Shown one piece after another: positions 7,970-17,665 of a DNA stretch of 64,000 nucleotides (position 1 is the stretch's first letter; the number at the start of each line of letters is the position of its first letter). Below the pieces are notes generated by a model. That model saw only the letters and a list, made by a program, of their open reading frames with translations. It made no database searches and was not told the DNA's origin. The stretch covers positions 1-64,000 of the forward strand of contig NZ_OCTP01000008.1 in NCBI RefSeq assembly GCF_900232825.1. The letters are read 5' to 3'. The stretch is from Anaerococcus sp. Marseille-P3625. GTDB lineage: Bacteria; Bacillota; Clostridia; Tissierellales; Peptoniphilaceae. The translations under genes and the position numbers were made by a program.

Positions 7970-9739
7970 TTAACCAAACAAGTCCTTGTTGTTGCTATAG
8001 TACAAATTGTAGTAGATTCCTTTTTGATCTAATAATTGTTTATGGCTTCCTCTTTCAACTATACCATCATAGGTCAAAACTAAAATCTCATCTGCATTAA
8101 TAATTGTAGATAATCTGTGAGCTATTGTTATAGTAGTCCTTCCTTTTGATAAAATTTCTAGTGATTTTTGAACAATTGCTTCGCTCTTATTATCCAAAGC
8201 ACTTGTTGCCTCATCTAGGATTAGAATTGGTGGATTTTTCAAAAATACTCTTGCAATTGAAATTCTTTGTTTTTGACCGCCAGAAAGTTTTACTCCACGC
8301 TCTCCAATATATGTGTCATATCCATAAGGCAAATCTTTGATAAATTCTGTTGCTCCTGCAAGTTCAGCAGCTCTTTCGATTTCTTCTTCGCTTGCATCTT
8401 CCTTGCCATATCTAATATTATCTCTAACACTTCCGCTAAATAAATACACATCTTGTTGGACAATTCCAATATTATCTCTTAAAGATTCTAAAGTTAGATC
8501 TCTAACATCTTTTCCATCGATTTTAATATTTCCACTTTCTATATCATAAAATCTTGGGATTAATTTCGAAATTGTTGTTTTGCCTGCACCAGATGGACCA
8601 ACTAGGGCTATATTTTCACCAACATCAACTGAAAAAGAAATATCTTCTAGGACATAAGGCTCATTATCTTGAGTTTCTGGATATTTAAAATACACATTTT
8701 CAAAATCAATTTTGCCCTTAACATCTGCTAATTCAATGGCTCTATCATGGTCAAAAATATTGCTTGTCATATCCATAATGTCGACAAATCTTTCAATACC
8801 GGTAGCGCCAGCTTGGTAGACATCGGTAAAATTAATAAGTCTTTCTATTGTTGCAACCAGCATATTTAGATACATTACAAAAGCTATAAGATCTCCTGGA
8901 GTAATTTTTTTATTTAAAACAAAATATCCACCAAGGAAAATTAAGATAGCATACATTAGTCCTGAAAAAATTTCATTTATCATGAAAAATCCAGCCATAT
9001 CAAAATATCTATCTTTTTTAATATCGACAAATTTATTATTATCAACCTTAAATTTACCTTTTTCGATCTCTTCATTGGCAAAAGATTTTACAACAGAAAT
9101 TCCCAAAAATGTATCTTCAACTGAAGAATTTATATCTCCAATTTGTTTTTTGACATTCATAGTCGCTTGTCTAAATTTACGCCTTTTATTTGTAGAAATT
9201 ACAAACATCAAAGGAATAATCAAATAAATTACAAGGGCCAGTTGCCAATTTATTGTAAGTAAAACCATAAAGGAGAAGATCAATTTTATCATGCCAACCA
9301 AAAACTCCTCGGGTACATGGTGAGCAAATTCTGTAATATCAAACAAATCTGTCGTTATTCTACTCATCAAAGCACCAATTCTTGCTTCGTTGAAAAATTC
9401 TGTATCCATAGTTAATAAATGGTTAAAAACATCTGCCCTCATATCTCGTTCAATCCTTGCGCCCATGATATGGCCTAAGGATTGCATAAAATATTTTGCA
9501 GCTATTTCAATAATTTTAGAAACTAAAAAGACGATTCCTACCTTAATAAGTCTACTAGCATCAAGTAAGCCCAATTGCGCCCAATCTGTTAGATAAGAAA
9601 GTAATATAGGTAAAAGCAAACCTGATACTGTAGTAAGTGAAGCAGAAATAAGATCTACTGTTAATATTTTTTTATAAGGTCTATAGTAAGGCAAAAATCT
9701 TTTTATAAGATATTTATTGCTATAAGTTTTCTTTTTCAT
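7970..9739 (-). CDS. ABC exporter, fused permease/ATPase half-transporter
   Basis: This 589-residue protein has a type I exporter membrane domain with six helices (about residues 20-310). The nucleotide-binding domain carries Walker A GPSGAGKTT, Q-loop VQQDVYLFSG, signature LSGGQKQRISIARV, Walker B ILILDEATSALD and H-loop IAHRLSTI. Its size fits an MsbA/BmrA/MdlB-type half transporter that works as a homodimer. No second half-transporter gene is adjacent, which favours homodimerisation. Substrate is unknown; lipids, peptides or drugs are all possible. It diverges from nfnA, with about 125 bp between the starts. Confidence 0.9.
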   Translation of the reverse strand: MKKKTYSNKYLIKRFLPYYRPYKKILTVDLISASLTTVSGLLLPILLSYLTDWAQLGLLDASRLIKVGIVFLVSKIIEIAAKYFMQSLGHIMGARIERDMRADVFNHLLTMDTEFFNEARIGALMSRITTDLFDITEFAHHVPEEFLVGMIKLIFSFMVLLTINWQLALVIYLIIPLMFVISTNKRRKFRQATMNVKKQIGDINSSVEDTFLGISVVKSFANEEIEKGKFKVDNNKFVDIKKDRYFDMAGFFMINEIFSGLMYAILIFLGGYFVLNKKITPGDLIAFVMYLNMLVATIERLINFTDVYQAGATGIERFVDIMDMTSNIFDHDRAIELADVKGKIDFENVYFKYPETQDNEPYVLEDISFSVDVGENIALVGPSGAGKTTISKLIPRFYDIESGNIKIDGKDVRDLTLESLRDNIGIVQQDVYLFSGSVRDNIRYGKEDASEEEIERAAELAGATEFIKDLPYGYDTYIGERGVKLSGGQKQRISIARVFLKNPPILILDEATSALDNKSEAIVQKSLEILSKGRTTITIAHRLSTIINADEILVLTYDGIVERGSHKQLLDQKGIYYNLYYSNNKDLFG

Positions 9740-9864
9740 CTAAACTCCTTTAATATTTTTAATAACACATATACCTTACCATTTTACTATGAATTTACTA
9801 TAAAATAAGTAGTGATTAGTTGAAATTTCTAAAGTCATTTGTTATTATAATATGGGAGGGAATA

Positions 9865-10701
9865 ATGGCAAGAATAATTGAAAAAACTAACTTAAATGAT
9901 AATACTATAAAATTTGTAGTTAACGCTCCTGATATTGCTAAAAGAGCTTTGCCAGGACAATTTATTATATTAAGATTAGACGAAAAAGGTGAAAGAGTTC
10001 CTTTTACCATATCATCAACAGATGGTGAAAATGTTACTATTATCGTTCAAATTGTCGGTGCAACAACAATGAGAATGGATAAACTTAAGGCTGGCGATGG
10101 ATTCTTAGACTTTGTAGGTCCACTTGGAATTCCAACAGAGCTTGATGAGCTTAAAGGCAAAAATGTTTGTGTAGTTGGAGGCGGACTTGGAACAGCAATT
10201 GCTTATCCACAAGCTAAATACCTACACGATATAGGCGCTCATGTTGATGTAATAATCGGTTTTAGAACAAAAGATCTTATTCTTTTAGAAGATGAGCTAA
10301 AAGAAGCTAGCGAAAATTTATACATAACAACAGATGATGGATCCTACGGTTTCCATGGTTTTGTAACACAAATTTTACAAGAAAATATCGATAAGGGCAA
10401 AAAGTACGACCACATCCTAACAATAGGACCAGTTATTATGATGAAAAATGTCGTTGAAGTTACTCGCCCATACGCAATTCCAGTTACAGTTAGCATGAAC
10501 TCAATAATGGTCGATGGAACAGGAATGTGCGGTTGCTGCAGACTTACAGTTGACGGAAAAATGAAATTTGCCTGCGTAGATGGTCCAGATTTTGATGGAT
10601 ATAAGATAGATTTTGCTGAAGCAATGAATAGAGCAAAAAATTATATTAAAGAAGAAAAAGAACATATTTGCAGACTAACTGGGGAGGTAAGAAATGCCTA
10701 A
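9865..10701 (+). CDS. nfnA: NADH-dependent ferredoxin:NADP+ oxidoreductase, small subunit
   Basis: This 278-residue flavoprotein is of the ferredoxin-NADP reductase type. The FAD-binding motif is RVPFTISS and the NAD-binding GGGLGTAIA lies near residue 110. The C-terminal cysteines in GMCGCCRLTVDG and FACVDGPDF are those that bind a [2Fe-2S] cluster in PyrK/NfnA proteins. I start it at ATG 9865, because GGGAGGG sits 5 bases upstream and homologous proteins begin at this point; an in-frame ATG at 9820 lacks a ribosome site. It overlaps nfnB by 8 bases. NfnAB couples NADH and ferredoxin oxidation to NADP+ reduction by flavin-based bifurcation. PyrK-like function is the alternative, but the partner gene argues for NfnA. 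Confidence 0.88.
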   Translation: MARIIEKTNLNDNTIKFVVNAPDIAKRALPGQFIILRLDEKGERVPFTISSTDGENVTIIVQIVGATTMRMDKLKAGDGFLDFVGPLGIPTELDELKGKNVCVVGGGLGTAIAYPQAKYLHDIGAHVDVIIGFRTKDLILLEDELKEASENLYITTDDGSYGFHGFVTQILQENIDKGKKYDHILTIGPVIMMKNVVEVTRPYAIPVTVSMNSIMVDGTGMCGCCRLTVDGKMKFACVDGPDFDGYKIDFAEAMNRAKNYIKEEKEHICRLTGEVRNA

Positions 10702-12094
10702 ATTTAATATGAGTTTAAAAAAGGTTCCTATACCTGAACAAGACCCAAATGTTAGAAACACAAATTTTAAAGAAGTAACTCTAGGCTACACTCTTGAAAT
10801 GGCTAAAGAAGAAGCTACAAGATGTATCCAATGTAAAAATAGACCTTGCATGGCAGGATGTCCTGTATCAGTTCATATACCAGAATTTATCCACCATGTA
10901 GTAAACGATGATTTGGAAGCTGCTTACGATGCAATAGCTCAAACAAATAACCTACCTGCAATTTGTGGTAGAGTTTGCCCACAAGAAAATCAATGCGAGG
11001 GAGTTTGCACAAGAGGAAGAAAAGGCGAACCAGTTGCCATAGGTAGACTTGAAAGATTTGTTGCCGATTGGTATATGAATAATTCTTACAACAAACCAGT
11101 CGAAGTAACAAGCCAAAATGCAAAAGTTGCAGTTATTGGATCTGGTCCTTCAGGTTTAACAGCAGCTGCAGATTTGGCAAAACTTGGCTATCAAGTTGTA
11201 ATATTTGAAGCCTTCCACACCGCTGGTGGAGTTTTGATGTATGGTATACCAGAATTCAGACTTCCAAAACAATTAGTACAAAAAGAACTTAAAAACGTAA
11301 TTGGACTTGGTGTAAAATTACAAACAAATACAATAGTTGGTAGAACAATTTCTCTAAACGATCTATTTGATCAAGGATTTGAAGCAATTTATGTATCAAC
11401 TGGTGCTGGTCTTCCATCTTTCTTGGGAATTGAAGGCGAAAACCTAAATGGAGTTTATTCTGCTAACGAATTTTTGACAAGAATGAACTTGATGAAAGCT
11501 TACAAATTCCCAGAATACGATACTCCAGTTCATATAGGCAAAAAAGTTTGCGTAGTTGGTGGAGGTAACGTTGCAATGGATGCTGCAAGATCTGCAAAAA
11601 GACTTGGTGCTGATGTAACTGTTGTTTATAGAAGATCTTTTGAAGAAATGCCTGCAAGAGTTGAGGAAAGCCACCACGCTATGGAAGAAGGAATAAATTT
11701 CCTAAATCTTCACAATCCAGTAGAAATCATCGGCAAAGATGGTTGGGTAAGTGCAGTTAAAGTTGAAAAAATGGAACTTGGCGAAGAAGATAAATCTGGA
11801 CGTAGAAGACCTATTCCAACTGGAGAATATGAAGAAGTTGAATTTGATTCTGTTATAGTTTCCATAGGTCAAACACCTAACCCACTTATCAAACAAACAA
11901 ACCCAGATATAGAAACCGAATCTTGGGGTGGAATCATCATAAACGAAGATACCACAATGACAACAAAAGATGGAGTTTTTGCTGGTGGTGACGCTGTAAG
12001 TGGTGCTGCAACAGTAATTCTAGCAATGGGTGCTGGTAAAAAAGCTGCAGAAAATATCGATAAATATATTAGAAATAAAAAAGCAAATAATTAA
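10694..12094 (+). CDS. nfnB: NfnB / glutamate synthase small-subunit-like flavoprotein
   Basis: This 466-residue protein has an N-terminal [4Fe-4S] region with Cys clusters RCIQCKNRPCMAGC and CGRVCPQENQCEGVC, ligands for two clusters in NfnB and GltD. An FAD-binding GSGPSGLTAAADLA follows near residue 150, then an NADPH-binding GGGNVAMDAARSAKRLG near residue 280, and a C-terminal GGDAVSGAATVILAMGAGK. Genes of this family are often annotated gltA/gltD. Pairing with the [2Fe-2S] flavoprotein gene just upstream, and no large glutamate synthase subunit, point to the NADPH-producing NfnAB complex of anaerobes. Confidence 0.88.
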   Translation: MPKFNMSLKKVPIPEQDPNVRNTNFKEVTLGYTLEMAKEEATRCIQCKNRPCMAGCPVSVHIPEFIHHVVNDDLEAAYDAIAQTNNLPAICGRVCPQENQCEGVCTRGRKGEPVAIGRLERFVADWYMNNSYNKPVEVTSQNAKVAVIGSGPSGLTAAADLAKLGYQVVIFEAFHTAGGVLMYGIPEFRLPKQLVQKELKNVIGLGVKLQTNTIVGRTISLNDLFDQGFEAIYVSTGAGLPSFLGIEGENLNGVYSANEFLTRMNLMKAYKFPEYDTPVHIGKKVCVVGGGNVAMDAARSAKRLGADVTVVYRRSFEEMPARVEESHHAMEEGINFLNLHNPVEIIGKDGWVSAVKVEKMELGEEDKSGRRRPIPTGEYEEVEFDSVIVSIGQTPNPLIKQTNPDIETESWGGIIINEDTTMTTKDGVFAGGDAVSGAATVILAMGAGKKAAENIDKYIRNKKANN

Positions 12095-12103
12095 TAAAAA
12101 TAT

Positions 12104-12264
12104 GGGATTGTTGCAAAACTATAAATAAATATCGTCCCATCATTAGAGTGTTCTCCTAGAAAATTTTTACTTACACGAAGGCGTATAGCCTGTCGGTAAG
12201 TGAGTCTTTTCCTTAAGCTTCATCTAATGATAAGGGACGATTTATTTCTTCTGCAAAAGTTCCT
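12104..12264. repeat. long imperfect inverted repeat / structured element
   Basis: Two arms of roughly 42-44 bases (12104-12147 and 12222-12263) are imperfect reverse complements, sharing blocks such as TTGCA, AAATAAAT, ATCGTCCC and ATCATTAGA. Between them lies a second nested hairpin, CTTAC-acga-AGGC-gtata-GCCT-gtcg-GTAAG (12169-12200). The element ends in a run of seven T. No reading frame is present. It could be a MITE-like mobile repeat or a structured 3' RNA of the nfnAB transcript. Confidence 0.6.
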
Positions 12265-12290
12265 TTTTTTGAAAATATTGATTTAACATA

Positions 12291-12317
12291 AAAACTCGAG
12301 CCTTAGCCCGAGTTTTT
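12291..12317. terminator. bidirectional terminator between nfnB and the coiled-coil gene
   Basis: AAAACTCG and CGAGTTTT arms enclose a short loop, flanked by A/T tracts on both sides. It can terminate nfnAB on the plus strand and the convergent coiled-coil gene on the minus strand. Confidence 0.8.
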
Positions 12318-12390
12318 ATAAAGAAAATCTTGTCTTAATGATTTGTAATATTTCTTTTATATTAAATTAATGTTTTAAACAAGTGTTTTA

Positions 12391-13380
12391 TTAATACTTA
12401 GCAAGTAATTCTTTTGCTTCTTTGATTAGGATTTCTTGTTCTTCAACAAGTTTATCTAGTTTGTCAACAACTTTTGCTATTGTCTTTGGTGTATTTTCTT
12501 TTAGGAATTTTACAGCTTCTATTTTGATTTCTGCTTGTCTGATTGCTTCTAGGAGTTTTTCTCTAGTTTCTGCAGAAATTCCCTTTTCTTCTTTCTTATC
12601 AGAATCTTTTGTAGTTTCTACTGATCTGTAATTATATCCAACTACATCAGCTTCATCACCAAGAATTTCTCTTACTATTGCTTTGTTTTTCTTTATTTGT
12701 CTTATTTCTTCTTCTAGATTTTTAATTTTTTCAGAAGTTTCTTCTTTTTCTTTGTTGATTTTTTCAATTTTTTCATTTATCTCTTTGTTCTTAGCTTCTT
12801 TTTCGTCTAATACCGCTTCTATTTTATCAAGTTGTTTATCTAATTCTTCTAATTTTTCACTTAAAGGTTTAATTTTTGGAAGATACTCATCATAAGCTTT
12901 TTTTGCTTCTGCGGTTATCTTTTCTTGATCGCCCCACTTGAAGGCAAGTTCAGATTTTTTCTTTTCCAATTCCTTATTATTAGGATCAGCTTTATATGCA
13001 TCATTTGCTGCCTTCCATTGTTCGTATAATTCATTTGATTTTTTTACTTCAGCCTTGTACTTAGCTAGTATTGGTTTAAACTCAGTTAATATTGGTAAAT
13101 ATTCTTTATATAGCTTATCACGTTCTGGCCAAATCTTATCATATTCATCATAATCTTTACTTGTGTCTTCTTTTTGATTTTCTAAGTTAGAAATCTCATC
13201 ATTTTTTTTCGCTATATCTTCTTTTAGACCATCAATTTCAGCTTCCTTTCTTGGAATTTCAACATCAATTGATAGGTCTTCCTGAGCATAAGCTACATTT
13301 TGATTTGCTTCTACAAGATATGCTCCTCCAAGAACAAGTCCTGCAGATAAAGTTAGGGCTAATATATTGTTTTTTTTCAT
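12391..13380 (-). CDS. secreted coiled-coil protein
   Basis: This 329-residue protein has a clear signal peptide: MKKNN start, hydrophobic core to about residue 22, likely cleavage after AYA near residue 32. The rest is almost entirely charged heptad-like sequence rich in Lys/Glu/Asp, predicted long coiled coil between about residues 35 and 235. The C-terminal helical part (about 260-329) is also charged. No LPXTG anchor, lipobox, catalytic motif or LysM/SH3 domain is seen. It could be a surface or cell-wall-associated structural or adhesion protein. It is monocistronic, with GGAGGA before the start and a terminator behind it. I do not recognise a family. Confidence 0.75.
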   Translation of the reverse strand: MKKNNILALTLSAGLVLGGAYLVEANQNVAYAQEDLSIDVEIPRKEAEIDGLKEDIAKKNDEISNLENQKEDTSKDYDEYDKIWPERDKLYKEYLPILTEFKPILAKYKAEVKKSNELYEQWKAANDAYKADPNNKELEKKKSELAFKWGDQEKITAEAKKAYDEYLPKIKPLSEKLEELDKQLDKIEAVLDEKEAKNKEINEKIEKINKEKEETSEKIKNLEEEIRQIKKNKAIVREILGDEADVVGYNYRSVETTKDSDKKEEKGISAETREKLLEAIRQAEIKIEAVKFLKENTPKTIAKVVDKLDKLVEEQEILIKEAKELLAKY

Positions 13381-13543
13381 TAACTATCCTCCAAGATTTT
13401 ATATTATTATTTTAATTTATTATATATAATTATATAATAAATGTTAAAAATTTGCAATACTTTAAAGTAATTTGCTGGTTATTTATAAAAATATTTTAAT
13501 TTTTTTAGAGAAATTCTGTTTTTAAAATTTTCTTTCTTTATGT

Positions 13544-13549
13544 TATAAT
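13544..13549 (+). promoter_or_regulatory. -10 element for a probably leaderless SDR mRNA
   Basis: TATAAT lies only 6 bases before the ATG at 13556, and no Shine-Dalgarno sequence exists between them. A transcript from this -10 would begin at or next to the start codon. The -35 region is weak and T-rich. Confidence 0.5.
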
Positions 13550-13555
13550 TAAAAC

Positions 13556-14284
13556 ATGAAAACAGTTTTAATTACAGGATCTTCTCGTGGTATCGGTGCT
13601 GCTATCGCGCAAAGATTGAATAATGAATATAAAATAGTAATAAATTATAATAATAGTAAAGATGAGGCGATGAAATTATTAGAAAATTTGAGAAAAACTA
13701 ATCCTTATGTCATCGCAGTAAAGGCTGATGTTTCCAAGGAAGATGATGTGAATTTGCTTTTTGATCTTGCCGAGAAAAATTTCTCCCATGTTGATATTCT
13801 CATAAACAACGCTGGGATTTCTCATTTTTCGCAGATTCAAGATATAGAATTTGAAACTTGGAAGAAAGTCATAAATACAAATCTCAATTCAGTTTTTCTT
13901 TCAAGCAAAAGGGCCATCCCCAATATGATAAAAAACAAGTACGGAGTTATTATTAATATGAGTTCGATTTGGGGAGATTTTGGTGCAAGTATGGAAGCTT
14001 TGTATTCGACAAGCAAGGGGGCTATAAACACTTTTACCAAAGCTTTGTCAAAAGAGCTTGCTCCTTCTGGAATTAGGGTAAATGCAGTTGCTCCAGGTAT
14101 TGTCGATACTGATATGATGAGAAATGATTTTTCTTACCAAGAATTAGAGGAACTAAAAAAGGAAGTGTCAGTCAATAGATTTGCAAAGCCAGAAGAAATT
14201 GCAGATTTGATAAATTATTTGATTTCTGATCAGGCAAGTTACATAACTGGCGATATTATCCATATAAACGGAGGATTTTTTTAA
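13556..14284 (+). CDS. short-chain dehydrogenase/reductase, FabG-like
   Basis: This 242-residue classical SDR has the cofactor motif TGSSRGIGAAIA, structural NNAG, and the catalytic Ser...Tyr-x3-Lys (Ser in INMSSIWG, Tyr/Lys in YSTSKGA). The C-terminal ITGDIIHINGGFF matches FabG enzymes. The Arg in SSRG suggests NADPH preference. It stands alone, not in a fatty-acid gene cluster. Related stand-alone SDRs in Bacillota include YmfI, the EF-P aminopentanone reductase, so that role is possible but unproved. The start at 13556 is fixed by the N-terminal Rossmann strand, yet it has no ribosome site. Confidence 0.85.
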   Translation: MKTVLITGSSRGIGAAIAQRLNNEYKIVINYNNSKDEAMKLLENLRKTNPYVIAVKADVSKEDDVNLLFDLAEKNFSHVDILINNAGISHFSQIQDIEFETWKKVINTNLNSVFLSSKRAIPNMIKNKYGVIINMSSIWGDFGASMEALYSTSKGAINTFTKALSKELAPSGIRVNAVAPGIVDTDMMRNDFSYQELEELKKEVSVNRFAKPEEIADLINYLISDQASYITGDIIHINGGFF

Positions 14285-14303
14285 GGGGATTTATTCCCCT
14301 TAA
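14283..14303. terminator. shared terminator between SDR and addA
   Basis: AAGGGG-atttatt-CCCCTT lies exactly between the SDR stop codon and the addA stop codon, with T/A tracts on both sides. It can serve both converging genes. Confidence 0.7.
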
Positions 14304-17300
14304 ATTTCCTCAATTTGCCCAAAATTGTACCAATATATTAATGATTTGCTAACTTTTTTCTTTAGACTTTCTTCGATTGCTCTTCTGTAAATTGCTAGTT
14401 GTTTATCGTAAAAATCTTGTCTGATTATCCTATCAGTTTTAAAATCGAGAACTACTGCATAATCTTTAAACTCAAAGATCAAATCTATCTGACCATTTAC
14501 AAAATAATCCTCGTATTTCATCAAAAACGACTCTTCTTTTCTTATATCTTTAGCATTTTCGTATAAGTTTTTTATAGAAGGATTAGAAAAATATTTTAGT
14601 ATCTTATCTTTTTCTATAACTTTTAATTCTTCTTTTTTTATTTTATTTTCTCTAATTAACCTTGAAAATTCCTCATCTAATGAGTTTTTATCGTAATTTT
14701 TGTAAGTAAGTCCTTGAAAAACTTTGTGGATTATTGTTCCAATATCCGTTGGCTTAAATTCTTTTTTTTCTAGGATGAAATTTGCTTTTCTAAATTCATT
14801 TGCTAAAGGAATTTTATCATAAAGCGGAAGTTCATAGCCGTCATTTTCTGGATTAAAATTTTTAGTAATTTCTGTTACAGATTTTTTGATTGATTCCTTG
14901 CTATCATTGATAAATTCATATTCTTTTTCATATAAATTTACAAAATTTTGATAAAGGGCCTTTTCATAATCCTCTGATTCAAGAATTGGTCTTATGTCTT
15001 TAAGGCTGAATTTTTTGTAATCTTCCTCCTTATCATAGGTCATAATTTTTACTTCATTAGAAAAATAATTTGTCTTAAAAGGCCCATCAAAAATTTCAGA
15101 TGAAATTTGATCTGTCGAACAAACTGCAAGAATCCAATCTATGTATGAAGTCATATTTTCGTAATCATCTCTTCCATAGATTTTAGAAATACTTTTTAGA
15201 TTTTTTGCTCCAACTATTATCAGTTTATTTATTGGTCTTGTTAGGGCAACGTATAAAACTCTCATTTCTTCTTTTTTATTATCCAAGCTGATTTTTTCAT
15301 TTATCAAATCTCTTCTGACAGAGGATAATTTTACTTTATTTTCATAATCGCTAACATTGATTCCAATGCCTAGTTCTTCGTCAAAAACTATATTTGCGCT
15401 AAGATGTTTGTTGTTAAATCTTTTTCCCGTATCTGCCAAAATTACAACTGGAAATTCAAGACCTTTGGACTTATGAATTGTCATAATTCTAACCAAATTT
15501 TCATTTTCTGATAATTCTCTTACTGCATTTAGGTTATCAGTTTGGTATAAGGATAAATTTTCAACATAAGTCAAAAATCCATAAATTCCATCATCGTTGT
15601 CGTTTTCATATTCGCTCATAAGTTCTATAAAAGCTTCAACGTTATTAACTCTATCACTTGCCCTATCGCGAGCCAAAAGATAAGTGTAGTAGGTGGATTT
15701 TTCAAATATATAATTGCCAAACTCATAAAGATTCATTAGCGATAATTGGTAGCTAAAATCTTCAAATTCAGTTTTAAAATCATTTATTTTTGCAAAAATT
15801 TCATCATCTTTATCGTAAGTTTCAAAATTTTCATAAAACTTAGATTTTTTGCCATAAAGTTTGATTTTTGCCAAATCATCTTCAGAAAAATTATAAATAT
15901 CGCTTCTTAAAACAGCCAAAAGACTTAGGTCATCCTTTGGATTTGCTACATATTTTAGAATATTTGTAAAAAAATCCACTTCACTTGCTCCAAAGGAAAT
16001 TTTGCTAATATCGTTAAAAAATGGTATGTCAAAATCTTTAAAAGCATTTTCATATTGGTAGGATTTTGCTCCCGAACGCAAAAGGATTGCTATATCTTTG
16101 TACTGATAACCATCACTAATCAATCCTTCGATAACATGGGCAATATGATTTGCCTCATCCAGATCCTTATCCAAAATGTGAATTTCACTTTTTGCCTTTA
16201 AGCTTTCAAATTCTTTTGAGGGATTAAGCCTGTGGCCACCATTTTTGTAATCAATTCCAGAAAATTTTTTGGTCATAAGTTTATCAAAAATAAAATTATC
16301 AAAATTTAAGATGTCTTTATCGGTTCTAAAATTTTCATTTAGGTTAATTCTAGTGGATTTTCCTCCATCATTTTCATAAAGATCAAGTTTTTCTAGGAAA
16401 AGTTTAGGATTTGCTCGTCTAAAACCGTAGATGGATTGTTTTACATCCCCTACAAAAAATAAATTCTCATCTGATTTTAATTTTTCAATTATATGGTTTT
16501 GAATTTCGTTGCTATCTTGATATTCGTCAAAAAATATATAGATAAATCTTTCTTTTAGGATTCCCAAGGCTTTTTCATTATCTAGAAGTTTTATAAAATA
16601 ATGCTCCATATCGTTAAAATCCAAATAGGACTTTTCTTTTTTGTAAGCCTGATAAAGATCCATGAATTTTTCTGTAAGAATTTCTAGTTCTTTTAAAATA
16701 TTGGTCTCTTTTATTGAAAATTTCTCAACTATATCCGAATTTGTGTTTAAAACAAGACTTGCTAGGTCTGTAATTTTTTTCTTGTACAAATCTCTTGTTG
16801 CTTTTAGGGTTGCTTGGATATCTTTTTCATCTTTTCTTGCCCTGACCATGGACTTAAACTTAATTTTGTTAATTTCTTCAATAAATAAGTCCCAATTTTT
16901 TTCAATCAGATTTAGCTTTTCATTTACCAAATTATAATCTTCGGCAAACAAATCTCTGTATTCATCTCTTAGAGCAAATTTTTCTGTTAAATTTTGATTT
17001 TCTTCTATTTTTTCTAAAACTTCTTTAAGGCTAGTCCTTATTTGATCTTTAAAAATTTCAAAATCAAAAATTCCACTTGTTTTCTCTTTTAGCCAAAATA
17101 GAGGATCTATTTCTGCCATACTTTTCTCAAAGGTCTTTAAAACAACATCTTTTGCTTCTTTGTCGTTTCTTGAAGTTGAAAAATTGTGAATAAATTCGTG
17201 AAAATTTTCATCGCCTATTTCATATTGGTCAGAAAAAACTTGGTCTATTGCTTTTTGCTTTAGCAAAACATTGGTAGAATCACTTATAACCTTGAAATTT

Positions 17301-17665
17301 GGAGATAAATTTTCGAAAAAATAAAAATATTCTCTTAACATATCTGAGGCAAAGGAGTGAAGCGTTTGGATATGGGCATGCTTTATTAATTTTAGCTGAT
17401 TTTTTAAAAATTTACCGGAAGGATCCTTTTCAATTTGCTTTACAATCTCATTTGTGATCCTATCTTTCATTTCTATTGAGGCTTTGTTGGTAAAGGTTAC
17501 AATAATCATCTTATCGATATCAACTTTATCATTGATAAGCAAATCAATTACCCTATCAACTAAAACCCTAGTTTTGCCAGAGCCAGCAGCTGCTGATACG
17601 ATTATATTTTTATTTCTAGTTTTTATAGCCTTTAATTGGCTTTGTGTATAAATAATATCAGCCAT
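14300..17665 (-). CDS. addA: ATP-dependent helicase/nuclease subunit A
   Basis: This 1121-residue UvrD-type helicase is fused to a C-terminal RecB-family nuclease. Walker A is AAAGSGKT, motif II FDEYQDSN, motif III VGDVKQSIYGFRRA, motif V TIHKSKGLEFPVV and motif VI YVALTRP. The nuclease core is GTIIHKVFQGL followed by GQIDLIFEF and VLDFKTDR, which carry the metal-binding Asp and the Asp-x-Lys. AddAB resects double-strand ends for RecA-dependent repair, as RecBCD does in enterobacteria. Its ATG directly follows the addB stop codon and uses a GAGGAG site inside the end of addB. Confidence 0.96.
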   Translation of the reverse strand: MADIIYTQSQLKAIKTRNKNIIVSAAAGSGKTRVLVDRVIDLLINDKVDIDKMIIVTFTNKASIEMKDRITNEIVKQIEKDPSGKFLKNQLKLIKHAHIQTLHSFASDMLREYFYFFENLSPNFKVISDSTNVLLKQKAIDQVFSDQYEIGDENFHEFIHNFSTSRNDKEAKDVVLKTFEKSMAEIDPLFWLKEKTSGIFDFEIFKDQIRTSLKEVLEKIEENQNLTEKFALRDEYRDLFAEDYNLVNEKLNLIEKNWDLFIEEINKIKFKSMVRARKDEKDIQATLKATRDLYKKKITDLASLVLNTNSDIVEKFSIKETNILKELEILTEKFMDLYQAYKKEKSYLDFNDMEHYFIKLLDNEKALGILKERFIYIFFDEYQDSNEIQNHIIEKLKSDENLFFVGDVKQSIYGFRRANPKLFLEKLDLYENDGGKSTRINLNENFRTDKDILNFDNFIFDKLMTKKFSGIDYKNGGHRLNPSKEFESLKAKSEIHILDKDLDEANHIAHVIEGLISDGYQYKDIAILLRSGAKSYQYENAFKDFDIPFFNDISKISFGASEVDFFTNILKYVANPKDDLSLLAVLRSDIYNFSEDDLAKIKLYGKKSKFYENFETYDKDDEIFAKINDFKTEFEDFSYQLSLMNLYEFGNYIFEKSTYYTYLLARDRASDRVNNVEAFIELMSEYENDNDDGIYGFLTYVENLSLYQTDNLNAVRELSENENLVRIMTIHKSKGLEFPVVILADTGKRFNNKHLSANIVFDEELGIGINVSDYENKVKLSSVRRDLINEKISLDNKKEEMRVLYVALTRPINKLIIVGAKNLKSISKIYGRDDYENMTSYIDWILAVCSTDQISSEIFDGPFKTNYFSNEVKIMTYDKEEDYKKFSLKDIRPILESEDYEKALYQNFVNLYEKEYEFINDSKESIKKSVTEITKNFNPENDGYELPLYDKIPLANEFRKANFILEKKEFKPTDIGTIIHKVFQGLTYKNYDKNSLDEEFSRLIRENKIKKEELKVIEKDKILKYFSNPSIKNLYENAKDIRKEESFLMKYEDYFVNGQIDLIFEFKDYAVVLDFKTDRIIRQDFYDKQLAIYRRAIEESLKKKVSKSLIYWYNFGQIEEI

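Noticed and set aside
9846-9851. TATAAT directly before nfnA as its promoter
   Set aside because: Its transcript would start inside the Shine-Dalgarno sequence and the best -35 is 20 bases away. The true promoter is probably further upstream in the 125-bp gap.
12391-13380. LPXTG-anchored adhesin
   Set aside because: No sorting signal, C-terminal hydrophobic helix or repeat adhesin domain is visible; only a signal peptide and coiled coil can be supported.
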